NCBI GenBank assembly: GCA_964458415.1 | Contig: CAYWIT010000006.1 | Coordinates: 59,355 to 123,354 of the forward strand | Reading direction: 5' to 3' | DNA length: 64,000 nt | Source: CAYWIT01 sp964458415 | Lineage (GTDB): Bacteria; Pseudomonadota; Alphaproteobacteria; Micavibrionales; UBA2020 | Part shown: positions 39,939-49,450 of the stretch, one piece after another | Layout of the letters: every line of letters starts with the position of its first letter | Position numbering within the stretch: the stretch's first letter is position 1 | The notes under the pieces: model-generated | What the model saw: only the letters and a program-made list of their open reading frames with translations | The model's database searches: none | Told to the model about the DNA's origin: nothing | Program-made: the position numbers and the translations under genes

Positions 39939-40912
39939 TCAATTGTCCGGCTTAATCCTTCCTGTAAAGAAATTTCTGCCTGCCAGCCAAGTATCTTTTT
40001 TGCTTTTGAGGTGTCCGAGTAATTACGCATGACGTCGCCTTGACGTTTTTCACCATGAATGACTTTTATATCTTGAATGCCGGCTCTGGCCAATAGGGGC
40101 AGAAGTATTTCAACGAGCTCGTTCAGTGTTGTTTCACTGCTGGTGGCGATCTGGAATATTTCACCGCCGATATTTTCAGTTTTGACGGCCGACAGAACGG
40201 CGCGGATCAGATCATCGATGTAGATGTAATCGCGGGTCTGGTGGCCGTTGCCGTATATCTCGAGCGTCTTTCCTTCCATCGCTTGTTTGATGAATTTTGC
40301 AACAACGCTTGTTTTATGGCCGGAACGATGTCCGTAGACATTACCGAAACGCAAGGCAACGGTTTCGACGCCAAAAGTTCTGGCATAAGCGGAGCAATAG
40401 CCCTCTCCAGCCAGTTTGCTGGCGCCATAGGGGGAAACAGGATGCGGAACAATTTCTTCATGCATCGGCGGGGTGACTTCTCCTGCGGGCGCGCCGGAGG
40501 AGGCAAAAATAAATCGGGGAACGGCGTTCAACCGCGCTGCTTCCAGATAATTAAAGGTGCCGATCACATTGGCAAGGCAATCCTGACGGGGGCTCTCGAC
40601 GGATTTTGGCACACCGGTATTGGCGGCCAGATGGACGATAACATCGGCGCCAGCCGTAGCTTTCAAGGCAAGATTATCGTCCAGAATATCGCCAACGATC
40701 AGCTCGACACCGGAATTTCCTGTCATTGCGCCAATTGTGTCGGCGATGACGGTTTTGAACGTTGCAATTTTGCTAAGGTCTTCTGGAGAGCCTACTGAAA
40801 GATTGTCCACAATGCGAATATTGGTGATGCCAGCAGACTGGAGGGCATGGACCAGATTACAGCCGATGAAACCGCATCCGCCGGTGATAAACCATTTTTT
40901 AGAAGTGTCCAT
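39899..40912 (-). CDS. NAD-dependent epimerase/dehydratase (extended SDR)
   Basis: The ATG at 40912 follows GAGG and gives 337 aa; an ATG at 40966 would add 18 residues. It has the NAD site ITGGCGFIGCNLVHAL, the catalytic ASSGAPAGE and YGASKLAGEGYCSAYA (Y-x-x-x-K), and the C-terminal GWQAEISLQEGLSRTIDYF. The family includes UDP-glucose and UDP-GlcNAc epimerases and dTDP-glucose dehydratases. It converges on the glycosyltransferase, overlapping by 40 bp. Confidence 0.85.
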   Translation of the reverse strand: MDTSKKWFITGGCGFIGCNLVHALQSAGITNIRIVDNLSVGSPEDLSKIATFKTVIADTIGAMTGNSGVELIVGDILDDNLALKATAGADVIVHLAANTGVPKSVESPRQDCLANVIGTFNYLEAARLNAVPRFIFASSGAPAGEVTPPMHEEIVPHPVSPYGASKLAGEGYCSAYARTFGVETVALRFGNVYGHRSGHKTSVVAKFIKQAMEGKTLEIYGNGHQTRDYIYIDDLIRAVLSAVKTENIGGEIFQIATSSETTLNELVEILLPLLARAGIQDIKVIHGEKRQGDVMRNYSDTSKAKKILGWQAEISLQEGLSRTIDYFTGLSARKNRA

Positions 40913-41002
40913 GCGTGAAGCCTCGTTCGTTGCGCCTTTCCTTGCTGGATGTTTTTCTTTTAGCATAGTATTCTCATCAAAACAGGCTTATTTGGATTGA
41001 AA

Positions 41003-42124
41003 ATGAAGATTCTTTTTATTAACCCATTCAGTGCTTATGTGCGCGGCGGCGGGGAAATTAATGACCTCAATCTGGCTGCGGCTTTGCGGAAGAAGGGGCA
41101 GGAGGTTATTCATGTTGACGCGATAGATCCGCGCAAAAAAGGATTTTCATATCCTGATTCCGTGCCGGTGTCTTCCGTTCATTTGCATTATTTTTATGAA
41201 CATGCGCTGAAGTTTCCATCCTTTATCGGCATTGTCGCCAGAGCAGTTTATGTTTGGTATTTTTTATATCAGCTGAGAAGGCAGCAATTGGCGCTTCTGC
41301 AGGCGGCGGATTTGATTTTATTGACGGGAAAGCCGATGTTGGCGCATGTGCGCCGCTGGACGCAGGCAAAAGTTTTATTGTCGGTGCGCGGACGAAATTA
41401 TTCCTATATGTATCCTTATTACCGGATCGCGGATGGCATTATTTTTTGGGGAGGGTGCGCGGATGAGCATCCGGAGAGCCTTAAAAAAGAGCTCTCGTTT
41501 CTAGCTCTTAATCCCGCAATTGAAACGGATATATTCAGACCAGGCCAGCGTGATGCGGCGCTGCGTTCAGAGATGATGCTGGGGTTTCCATCATCTGTTG
41601 TTCTGATTTATGTGGGAAGACTGGATCCCGTGCATCAGGTGGGACAAATAATCATGGCTGCTGCTCATGTATATAAACAATGTGGGCATAATGTCGTGCT
41701 GAATATTATCGGGGACGGGGCAGAACGCGTGGAACTGGAAGCGCTGGCGGCCAGAGTCTTTTTGGGCCGTGTCTGTTTTGCAGGGCGCTTGTCCCGCACG
41801 GAGGTTGCGCGTTATTTGCGGGCGGCAGATGTTTTTATAATTAACCCAATGCATGCCAATCATCCAATTGCATTGAAAGAAGCGCTTGCCTGCGGAATTT
41901 ATGCCTTGTCGCCGTTGGTCGGGCGGGTAGGAAAGATTCTTGGTGACTCGCCCAATGGGCGCACATTCCACGCGAATGATTTTGAGGATATGTGCAATGT
42001 CCTTGATGATGTCTTGCAGAAAAAGCTTTATACGCATACCGATCCTGAAAAAATTATCCAGATGGTTGATAGTTGGGAAGGGAATGCGGGAGAGATTCTT
42101 GCGTGGAAGGATCGACATGGTTAA
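41003..42124 (+). CDS. Glycosyltransferase family 4
   Basis: 373 aa from the ATG at 41003. It has the N-terminal FINPFSAYVRGGGEINDLNLAAALRKKGQEVIHVD and the C-terminal IYVGRLDPVHQVGQIIMAAAHV, FINPMHANHPIALKEALACGIYALSPLVG blocks of GT4. The E-A-L-A-C-G is the donor site, although the preceding E-G motif is changed to NHPIA. It is divergent from the epimerase and overlaps the next gene by 8 bp (ATGGTTAA), so the two are translated together. Confidence 0.82.
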   Translation: MKILFINPFSAYVRGGGEINDLNLAAALRKKGQEVIHVDAIDPRKKGFSYPDSVPVSSVHLHYFYEHALKFPSFIGIVARAVYVWYFLYQLRRQQLALLQAADLILLTGKPMLAHVRRWTQAKVLLSVRGRNYSYMYPYYRIADGIIFWGGCADEHPESLKKELSFLALNPAIETDIFRPGQRDAALRSEMMLGFPSSVVLIYVGRLDPVHQVGQIIMAAAHVYKQCGHNVVLNIIGDGAERVELEALAARVFLGRVCFAGRLSRTEVARYLRAADVFIINPMHANHPIALKEALACGIYALSPLVGRVGKILGDSPNGRTFHANDFEDMCNVLDDVLQKKLYTHTDPEKIIQMVDSWEGNAGEILAWKDRHG

Positions 42125-43388
42125 AAAAAGTAAAATCTGTTTTATTTGCGATCAGAAGGCGGAGTTGCATTTTCCGCCTCACTTCAAGGACGTTTATGGA
42201 GCAATGTTGCAGGCGAGAGGGTATGATACGACTATTCTGGCGCACTGTATGGATACCCGCAACACTGCGGCCATAAATCTGCAAAAAGAGGGAATTCTTT
42301 TACTTTATAAAAACCCGGCGGAAGGAATAATAGGTCGTGTTTTTCATACCTTGCAACAAGCTTTCACGCTTTGTCGCATATTGCTCAGGCAGGAAGGATT
42401 TTGCGATGCGGATATTTACGTGGTGCATAACGACCCGTTGGCGGCAACCTTGTGCTGGGTTAAGGCGCGGCTGGGCAGAAAAAGGTTTGTCTATCGTATC
42501 ACGCATCTTATGGCAGAAGAAGCCATGCTTCGTGACGACCTAGGCAAGCATTGGAAGCGCATCGGAAAAATTGCGCAGATTTGGAGAAATTTTCTAATTC
42601 GGCACAGCGACTATGTTTTGCCGATGAGCGCTGAAATGGTACGGACTCTGCAACTTCAGACGCGGATGCCGGAAGGGCGTGTCGTGCCTTTCGTATCCAT
42701 GATTGATTTCCGTACATGGCATGAGAGAGACGAAAGCCTGTTAGAAAGCATTCGTGTGCGCATGAATACTTTCGGGTTAAAGCGGTGGATTTGTTATGTC
42801 GGTACGCTGAGTCCAGGGCGGGAACTGAACCTGATTATTGAGACATTGGCAGAATTGCGCAAAATTATGCCAGAAGCAGGACTTTTGGTTTTCGGAGTGG
42901 CCAGCAAGCTGGAGTATCTTACCCGCCTACAGGAGCATGCGTGTGAATTAAAGGTAAACGATTATATTCTCTGGCATGAGGCTGTGCCAGAAAACCAATT
43001 GCCGCATGTATTGTCATTGGCCGATGTGGGATTAAGCCCTTTTCCGGTTAACGCTGTCATGCGTAATAATTCTCCTTTAAAAATTTTAGAGTATCTTCGG
43101 GCTGGTATACCTGTTGTTGCCAGCCCGATACCTGATCATGAGGAAGTGATTTCTGGGACGCAAGGCGGGCTGATTGCGGAATATACGTCAGGGGCTTTTG
43201 CGCAGGCCTGCTTTGTTCTGGCGCGGGAGACAGGGGAGGCGCGCGCTGCACGTATGGCATCGGCGCGAAAATGGCTTTTGGAAAACCGTGATTTGTCGAA
43301 GGCCTGTGATCTGCTGGAGGATGTTTTTATCGCGGTAAAATCAAGGGGTTCCGTCTCTCCTTCTGTTCGACGCATTCCGCTGCAATAA
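42117..43388 (+). CDS. Glycosyltransferase family 4
   Basis: The ATG at 42117 gives 423 aa and overlaps the previous stop. Upstream in-frame sequence is the other gene in a shifted frame, so I excluded it. Core motifs are ICYVGTLSPGRELNLIIETLAELRKIMPEAGLLVFG and LSPFPVNAVMRNNSPLKILEYLRAGIPVVASPIPDHEEVI. It is a GT-B glycosyltransferase acting on lipid-linked glycan. It converges on a membrane polymerase gene, overlapping by 62 bp. Confidence 0.82.
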   Translation: MVKKSKICFICDQKAELHFPPHFKDVYGAMLQARGYDTTILAHCMDTRNTAAINLQKEGILLLYKNPAEGIIGRVFHTLQQAFTLCRILLRQEGFCDADIYVVHNDPLAATLCWVKARLGRKRFVYRITHLMAEEAMLRDDLGKHWKRIGKIAQIWRNFLIRHSDYVLPMSAEMVRTLQLQTRMPEGRVVPFVSMIDFRTWHERDESLLESIRVRMNTFGLKRWICYVGTLSPGRELNLIIETLAELRKIMPEAGLLVFGVASKLEYLTRLQEHACELKVNDYILWHEAVPENQLPHVLSLADVGLSPFPVNAVMRNNSPLKILEYLRAGIPVVASPIPDHEEVISGTQGGLIAEYTSGAFAQACFVLARETGEARAARMASARKWLLENRDLSKACDLLEDVFIAVKSRGSVSPSVRRIPLQ

Positions 43389-44655
43389 TAGATAAACAGA
43401 CCCAGAAGGCTTTTTTCAGATAAATTAACCAAGTGAGGCCTGCAACAAGAAAAACGATATAGCTGGCAATAAGCCAGATATGTTTCGTTGTATCTGGTTG
43501 CATCTTATTGGCGCGCATCTCAAAAATGAGCCGCCCTGTGCTAGCCAAAAACCCTACATAGAGCGTAAAACCGATAAGTCCCGTTTCGGACAAGAGAGAT
43601 AAATAGGCGTTATGTGTGGTAAAGGGCTGTTTTCTTTTTAGAACTTTTCCGCCCCGCTTATAATACTCTCCATAGTTTTTCTTGTTACCGCCAAGCCCCT
43701 TTCCGAACACCGGCGCATCCAGAAACATGGAGAAAGCGATTTTATCTGTCGCCCATCGGCGCGCCACATTTTTTTGACCTGCGCCATACTCCCTCACATC
43801 AGAGGATACAGCCGCTGTTGCCAAGGCTTCAGAATTTTCTTTTGTTTCCAGTCCGGCGCTGTTTTTTTCGATCAATGAAGTGAAGCTTCCCCAGAATCGG
43901 TTTGATCTGTATTCCTGCGTGAGTACGGGGATGAACAGCATGGATATAATATAAGCCGCTATCAAAAATCGCTTCGGGCCATAATGCCGCCAGAGCGTGA
44001 TTGATAGCGTCGCCAAAAGCAGGCAAAGGAAACCTGTTCTGGATGCTGTGAGAGATATTGCTGTGAGCATTGGAAGCGTTCCAGCCATAAAAAATAATTT
44101 TTGTTTTTTGTTTTGCGTTCCTGTTGCTAGAAAAAAACTGAGGATAATGCCGAAAGCCATAAAGACCGCTGTCGCATTCGGGTTGTTGGATAAGCCGTTG
44201 GCGCGTGGCAGATAGGAAGATATCGCGATTGCAAGAAGGGCATCTGCCAGAATAAAAATCCATAGCGTGGTATAAACAACGCGCCTGTCCGCAAGAAAAG
44301 AGACGGCAATATAAAGAATAAAAGGGATTGTTGGAAGAAGGAGGATTGGTTGTAATTTCTCTATATAGAGCATCCCATTATTGAAAAAAAACCATGCTGT
44401 GAGAAGGTAGAGGCAGAACAATGCATAGAAGAGGATGGTCAGAAAAAAGCGGTTAAACATCCCTGAAATTATACGGAAACGGATACTGGCATATCCGGAG
44501 GCAAGCAAGAGCAGGCCTCCCAAAATATGTTGCAGTGGCACGGTAATACCGGGGAGTGTAATGGGTTGGTCGACAGCTATGACGCCAAGCCATAGGCCAA
44601 GTAGAATACTGAAGGTTATTTTTTGTGAAGGGGTAATATCTGATATTAAAAGCAT
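43327..44655 (-). CDS. O-antigen ligase/polymerase family membrane protein (second copy)
   Basis: About 442 aa from the ATG at 44655, just after the stop of the upstream methyltransferase. It has many helices, a periplasmic loop with DKIAFSMFLDAPVFGKGLGGNKKNYGEYY and TTHNAYLSLLSETGLIGFTLYVGF. The H-N-x-x-L...E-T-G-L-I-G block is the Wzy_C/PF04932 signature. With the copy at 37492, one could be the polymerase and the other the ligase. The C-terminal overlap with a convergent glycosyltransferase is 62 bp. Confidence 0.83.
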   Translation of the reverse strand: MLLISDITPSQKITFSILLGLWLGVIAVDQPITLPGITVPLQHILGGLLLLASGYASIRFRIISGMFNRFFLTILFYALFCLYLLTAWFFFNNGMLYIEKLQPILLLPTIPFILYIAVSFLADRRVVYTTLWIFILADALLAIAISSYLPRANGLSNNPNATAVFMAFGIILSFFLATGTQNKKQKLFFMAGTLPMLTAISLTASRTGFLCLLLATLSITLWRHYGPKRFLIAAYIISMLFIPVLTQEYRSNRFWGSFTSLIEKNSAGLETKENSEALATAAVSSDVREYGAGQKNVARRWATDKIAFSMFLDAPVFGKGLGGNKKNYGEYYKRGGKVLKRKQPFTTHNAYLSLLSETGLIGFTLYVGFLASTGRLIFEMRANKMQPDTTKHIWLIASYIVFLVAGLTWLIYLKKAFWVCLSIIAAECVEQKERRNPLILPR

Positions 44656-44660
44656 TCCTT

Positions 44661-45287
44661 TTAAGGTTTCCGTTTTAGAATTGCCATGAACCCTGTATGA
44701 CGTATGGAATTCGGGAGGGGCAGGAATTTTGCCCACTTTCCGCGTGATCCATATTCAAGTTTCTCTATTTCGAATCCGTATCTATTGGCTAACTGTGATA
44801 AAGTGATCGGACAAAACCAGCAAGTATGTTCGGCATTGATTTTGGAGCGACCTAGAAAGGCATTCAAAAAACGGCGCCAATGCCATGGATTTGGGGTTGA
44901 AACCATTAATTTTCCATCGGGGAGAAGGTGTTTCTTGCAAGAAAGAAAAAACCCCTCAAGATTTGCCAGATGCTCAATAAGATCGCCTGCCGTAATAGTT
45001 GCAAACCGTTGTTCGAGATCAAAATTACAGGCATCTCCGTAGGTCACATTGAAGCCCTTTTCCTGCAAAAAAGCGATGCCGGCTCTGTCGATATCTATAC
45101 CAATAGAAGAATTGGCATTTTTTACGATCGCCTTATGCAACCATGTCCCGCTGGTAAGTTTTTGTGGGTCATGATGAACGCAGCCGATATCAAGGACGTT
45201 TTTATCTTTTACGCCCTCTGAAAAAAAGTGAATTTTATAATCTTCGGTATCAATATTATCAAATATGGTTGGAGCGATATCAGGCAT
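44661..45287 (-). CDS. SAM-dependent methyltransferase (Methyltransf_11/23 type)
   Basis: The ATG at 45287 follows GGAAGAG and gives 208 aa. Motif I is VLDIGCVHHDP, with IGIDIDRAGIAFLQEKGF, TAGDLIEHLANLEGFFLSCKKHLLPDGKLMVSTPNPWHW after it. The LIEH/LLPDG spacing is usual for small-molecule or sugar methyltransferases. It overlaps the sulfotransferase stop by 8 bp and sits in its operon, so it may methylate the same glycan. Confidence 0.82.
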   Translation of the reverse strand: MPDIAPTIFDNIDTEDYKIHFFSEGVKDKNVLDIGCVHHDPQKLTSGTWLHKAIVKNANSSIGIDIDRAGIAFLQEKGFNVTYGDACNFDLEQRFATITAGDLIEHLANLEGFFLSCKKHLLPDGKLMVSTPNPWHWRRFLNAFLGRSKINAEHTCWFCPITLSQLANRYGFEIEKLEYGSRGKWAKFLPLPNSIRHTGFMAILKRKP

Positions 45288-46209
45288 GGGATGGCTCTTC
45301 CTTCTTCCGGTCTGTTGTGGCGCGCCTGGCATAAGCAATGTTGAGCCAGCCGGCCAAAATATTGAATACAAATATTTCCGGTTTCGAAATTCTTTTTTTC
45401 CAGGAGTTGTCGAATTTAATTTCCTCGGATTGTCCCGGGTCATTACGGTGTGCGTTGCCGCTGAAATTATGAGATTCGTGTGTACGAAACTGCAGCATGT
45501 CCGGAGAAAACTGCAAGCCCAGGGTACCGAGTATGCGGGTTAATTCGCGTGGCGGATTTTCAACAAAGTCTTCATAGCGCAGAAAAATATATTTCAGCTT
45601 TGGGTGACGTCGGCGGATAATTTCCACCTCTATGTTGGCGCGTAGCCAGCCAAGCATGGGGCGCAGAAAACCATTGGGGCGCTTTTTCCTGTCAGAGGCC
45701 AGACAGGCGGCGCCATTCCTGACAACGTGGAGTATGGTAACATCAAGTTTACTGCTTTTTGCCAGAAATGATATGCGATGCGGGATACGAGAGGAGTCAA
45801 AGATATAGGGTTTGCCGGAGTGGCGGGAGATGGCTAGGTAGATATCCTCATTTTCTTTGATATATTCCGCCTCTTCAACGGGGGTACCGTCATGATGAAC
45901 ATATTTTTTTCTGTTTAATAAAAATGAAAGTGGGTTGATGAAAACTCCCAGCCCGTGTTTAGCCTGTTGCGGTAAAAAAACCTTTGTCCAAAATGGACAG
46001 GCTGAAACCATAACACCACAGGTACATGGCTTATCTTCTTGCGCGATATGACGGTTCATTTTGCGTGGGTCCAGTGTTTTATATGCCCCTAACCCCCCTG
46101 CGCCGAATATTTCTTTATGTCCGTTAAAAATGAGATCAAGCAGAGTTGTGCCTGATTTTCCATATCCGGCCAAAAAAATCACAGAGGTTTTTATTGTGTC
46201 AGCAGTCAT
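45280..46209 (-). CDS. Sulfotransferase family protein
   Basis: The ATG at 46209 gives 309 aa. The PAPS 5'-phosphosulfate loop reads FLAGYGKSGTTLLDLIF, and the 3'-phosphate site is VTILHVVRNGAACLASDRKK. The KPCTCG...CPFW motif near residue 60-75 is shared with the sulfotransferase at 48590 (SELCSCG...CSFW), so these two form a subfamily. It transfers sulfate from PAPS, most likely to a sugar hydroxyl of the surface glycan. Confidence 0.85.
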   Translation of the reverse strand: MTADTIKTSVIFLAGYGKSGTTLLDLIFNGHKEIFGAGGLGAYKTLDPRKMNRHIAQEDKPCTCGVMVSACPFWTKVFLPQQAKHGLGVFINPLSFLLNRKKYVHHDGTPVEEAEYIKENEDIYLAISRHSGKPYIFDSSRIPHRISFLAKSSKLDVTILHVVRNGAACLASDRKKRPNGFLRPMLGWLRANIEVEIIRRRHPKLKYIFLRYEDFVENPPRELTRILGTLGLQFSPDMLQFRTHESHNFSGNAHRNDPGQSEEIKFDNSWKKRISKPEIFVFNILAGWLNIAYARRATTDRKKEEPSHA

Positions 46210-46294
46210 GTCAGAACCATTTTGATAACATTGATACTTCCTACAGGATCGGGGTATACATGTCCAGAAATTGTAAAGATATGCACGAGACTCC

Positions 46295-47761
46295 ATGGCA
46301 AAAATCCATAAAAGAAAAATTGTAGAATATGCGGGCGGCCTTTTCAGTAATGGGGCAGGAACAGCGCTAGGGTTGGTAAATCAGCTCTTATTTGCACGAT
46401 TGCTCGGCATTGAATCTTATGGGTTGTTGACATTAACCCTGACCGTTGTTCTCTTGCCGCTTAGCTTGGCGGACCTAGGGGTTGGGGTTTCAATGCCGCG
46501 CTTTCTGGCTATTTATACAGGAGAAAAAGACTACGGAAAAATTCATCAGATTTTAAAAGATAGCGCTATGTTCACCTTGTTGGCTTCTCTTGTATTGATG
46601 AGCGGTCTTTTTTTGTTGGCTGAACCGCTTTCCGGCTGGATGAATGTGCCTGAAATGAAGGAGCCTCTTCTTTGTTTCGCCCTGTTCGTTCCCGCGTTGT
46701 ATCTTAACCGGTGGGCGCTTGGTGCCCTTAACGGGTTAGGAGAAAATGGCAAGAATATTGCGCTTGAATCTATAGCGCTGCAGGCGGGGATTACTGTGTT
46801 TTCGATTGGTGCGTGGTTATTGAGCGAAAGCCTGACCTTAACTATTGCCGGCACGGGGCTGTCCTATCTGGTCACCGGGGTGCTCGGGCTTTACTTTACT
46901 GCACAAAAAATAAAGAAAGTTCCAAAGAGAGGGACCGCGGTGCGGGTATCTTTCCGTGAGATTATTTTGCATGGGATACCTATTAACATTACCGCGCTGG
47001 GACAACGGCTGTTTCGGCGTGGCGATATTCTGGTTGTTGGCGCCCTCCTGGGGGCAAACGCTGTTGGTCTTTATCAGGCCGCTTACACGTTAAGCAGCGG
47101 TATCAAGCGCCTTATTACGCCCATTAATAGTCTGGCCCTTTTTTATATGGGGCGCTCCGCTGGAAAAAAGCGGGAAGACATGATCCTGCGCCATTATGAA
47201 GCGGCAGTTCAAACCGGGCTTTGTTTGTCACTTCCGGCTTATTTGATTTTTATTATCATGGCCAAAGATATTCTTTTTTATGTTTTCGGTCCGGAATATG
47301 CCGATGCGGCTGTCGTTTTGCAAATCCTATCAATTGGTTTTGCCGCCTTTACGAGCATTGGTCCGATGGGAAGCCTTTTTAATGTATTGGGTAAAAATTG
47401 GTTGCGGATGTGGATTATGTTCACTTTGAGCGTTGTCAATATCCTGCTAAATATTGTATTTGTAAATATGATAGGGCTTTCTGGCGCTGCTATCAGTACG
47501 GCGACCAGTTTTGTTTTGCTAAATGTCATTTTTCATTTTCTTGCGAAACGATGGATTTCGACGCATCGTATCTCGGTCAATACTTTTGCTGTCTGGGGTA
47601 TCGCAATTCTGATGACCGTTGTTTTGTATGTTGCTCCGTTTAAAGAATTTTGGATGGCGGCGGCTGCGAGTTTTGGTGGCGCGCTGATTGTATTTTTTGT
47701 GGGGGCGCGCGTTGCTTATAGAAGTTTTCAGGAACCCCGTCTCGCAAGAAGGAATCCTTGA
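46295..47761 (+). CDS. Wzx-like polysaccharide flippase
   Basis: The 488-aa protein has about 12-14 helices and the RfbX/Polysacc_synt start: GGLFSNGAGTALGLVNQLLFARLLGIESYGLLTLTLTVVLLPLSLADLGVGVSMPRFLA. It belongs to the MOP/MATE-like family that flips lipid-linked oligosaccharides to the periplasm. It lies divergent from one sulfotransferase and directly upstream of another, with a one-base gap. Confidence 0.88.
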   Translation: MAKIHKRKIVEYAGGLFSNGAGTALGLVNQLLFARLLGIESYGLLTLTLTVVLLPLSLADLGVGVSMPRFLAIYTGEKDYGKIHQILKDSAMFTLLASLVLMSGLFLLAEPLSGWMNVPEMKEPLLCFALFVPALYLNRWALGALNGLGENGKNIALESIALQAGITVFSIGAWLLSESLTLTIAGTGLSYLVTGVLGLYFTAQKIKKVPKRGTAVRVSFREIILHGIPINITALGQRLFRRGDILVVGALLGANAVGLYQAAYTLSSGIKRLITPINSLALFYMGRSAGKKREDMILRHYEAAVQTGLCLSLPAYLIFIIMAKDILFYVFGPEYADAAVVLQILSIGFAAFTSIGPMGSLFNVLGKNWLRMWIMFTLSVVNILLNIVFVNMIGLSGAAISTATSFVLLNVIFHFLAKRWISTHRISVNTFAVWGIAILMTVVLYVAPFKEFWMAAAASFGGALIVFFVGARVAYRSFQEPRLARRNP

Positions 47762-47762
47762 T

Positions 47763-48602
47763 ATGCGACCTCTATCTAAAAGAGTTCTCGGCAATCTGCG
47801 CCATCCTTTCAGCGTCTGGCATTGGTGGAAATATCAAAAGAGCCGGCCCATGGAGCGTGACGTCTTGCTGATCACTTTGCCTAGTGCGGGCACGCATTGG
47901 GTAAGAACAATGCTAGCGCGCGCATTGATTGAGTCGTTTGACTTGCCCGAGCAGATTACAACAATTCGTCAGCCGGAGATTATCCCACCTTTTCTCGACA
48001 AGACGGCTAGGTTTAAATATAATACTGATTGTGCTATCCCGCGCATCCAGCACTCACATGCCGCCTATTCTTCGCTTTTTGGAAGGCGGCGTGTCCTGCT
48101 TTTGGTGCGCGATCTGCGCGATGCGCTTGTTTCACATTATAAAATTTATTCCCGTGCTATAGATGCAAATATTTCTTTTTCAGATTTTTTACAGGGGCAC
48201 ATAAAAGAGAAAAGTACGCAGCATAATATTGAAACGCGGATTGAGTTTCTTAATAGTTGGTGGGACCATCGACAGCTCTTTCCAGATTTCAAGGTCGTCT
48301 GTTTTGAAGAGATGAAAGCCAAGCCAAGGGAGACGCTGCAACAGTGTTTGGAGTTTGCCGGTATTCCGTCGTTAGCGGCTGAAAAATTAGAGGAGGTTTT
48401 GGATTTCTGTTCTATAGAAAACATGAGAAAGATGGAGGAAGCCTATCCGAATCCGCGCTTTAAAGGGCTCCTCGCAAAGATCGGGCAGGGAAAGACGGGG
48501 GGGTATAACGAATATTTCAGCACTGCCGATCGTGATTGGTTTCTGCGGCGCGTGAATGAGGGGCTGCAGCATAATTTTGGCTATAATTATCAGGAATGGT
48601 GA
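47763..48602 (+). CDS. Sulfotransferase (Sulfotransfer_1 type)
   Basis: The ATG at 47763 follows AAGGA and gives 279 aa. The 5'-PSB loop is LITLPSAGTHWVRTML and the 3'-PB site is VLLLVRDLRDALVSHYKIYSR, close to carbohydrate/steroid sulfotransferases. The C-terminal GKTGGYNEYFS fits the RKG...W-like PAPS region. It follows the flippase gene directly, so sulfation may be part of the same pathway. It overlaps a convergent sulfotransferase by 13 bp. Confidence 0.87.
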   Translation: MRPLSKRVLGNLRHPFSVWHWWKYQKSRPMERDVLLITLPSAGTHWVRTMLARALIESFDLPEQITTIRQPEIIPPFLDKTARFKYNTDCAIPRIQHSHAAYSSLFGRRRVLLLVRDLRDALVSHYKIYSRAIDANISFSDFLQGHIKEKSTQHNIETRIEFLNSWWDHRQLFPDFKVVCFEEMKAKPRETLQQCLEFAGIPSLAAEKLEEVLDFCSIENMRKMEEAYPNPRFKGLLAKIGQGKTGGYNEYFSTADRDWFLRRVNEGLQHNFGYNYQEW

Positions 48603-49450
48603 TCGGTCAATCTTCTGTTTGCGCCAAACAATTTATTGAATAGCCATCCTCCTCCCAGCCAATAAATGGCATGACCGGAGAGCGGTAATCGCTTCTTCCA
48701 GTCCTCCATTGGGGTAATGGGTTTGAGATCAAAGCGGGATTTTGTACCATCAATGTTGTGGAATGTATGTTTGTAATAGGTAAGCATTTCGATTTCGAAC
48801 GGAATGTCGCATGCTGCGCATATTTTTTCTAAAATGGGCTGCGGAGATTGGGTGAAATCAGTAAACCCGACGTGCAATGTTTTGTCAAAATATCCTATGG
48901 AGATGAGGCCAAGGATTGTTTGCAAGTTCATTTTTATCCAGCGTAAAAATCCTTCCAAAGATGTCCCGGATTGACGGCGCAGAAATGAATCTATATAGGC
49001 TCGAACATCGCGCACAATATAGACGGGAATAACCTCCAGCTTGTTTGACTGTGTCAGATAGCACAAGCGGCGCATATCTTTGCTGGAATCGACAATAACG
49101 TTGACGCCGGAAAGCCGGGCAATTTCCTGATAAAGCCGTTCATTGGCAGCAATCAGAACGCGATCTTGTTCAGTTAATTTTATATTCCGCCAATTGCGGG
49201 TTAAAACGTCTTGGTATCCGTGGGAGGGAAGAATATTAACGCCGATATTTATAAGCGGTGTCCAGAAAGAGCATGTATTGAATGGAGCGCCGCAAGAACA
49301 TAATTCGGAAGGGGTTGAGGCATATTTTGGCAGATGACCCAGTTCACCTATGCTGACGATGCTACTATGCGCGCCCAGAGCCATGCCAAGGATTGTGCTG
49401 CCGCTATTTCCTGCTCCGACAAGATAGATAATTTTTAGCCTCTTTGTCAT
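48590..49450 (-). CDS. Sulfotransferase family protein
   Basis: The 286-aa protein has a P-loop-like IIYLVGAGNSGSTILGMALG and a 3'-phosphate site VIPVYIVRDVRAYIDSFLRRQ. The SELCSCGAPFNTCSFW segment is shared with the gene at 45280. It is the third PAPS-dependent sulfotransferase in 4.2 kb. Its start overlaps the upstream glycosyltransferase by 4 bp, coupling sugar addition and sulfation. Confidence 0.84.
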   Translation of the reverse strand: MTKRLKIIYLVGAGNSGSTILGMALGAHSSIVSIGELGHLPKYASTPSELCSCGAPFNTCSFWTPLINIGVNILPSHGYQDVLTRNWRNIKLTEQDRVLIAANERLYQEIARLSGVNVIVDSSKDMRRLCYLTQSNKLEVIPVYIVRDVRAYIDSFLRRQSGTSLEGFLRWIKMNLQTILGLISIGYFDKTLHVGFTDFTQSPQPILEKICAACDIPFEIEMLTYYKHTFHNIDGTKSRFDLKPITPMEDWKKRLPLSGHAIYWLGGGWLFNKLFGANRRLTDHHS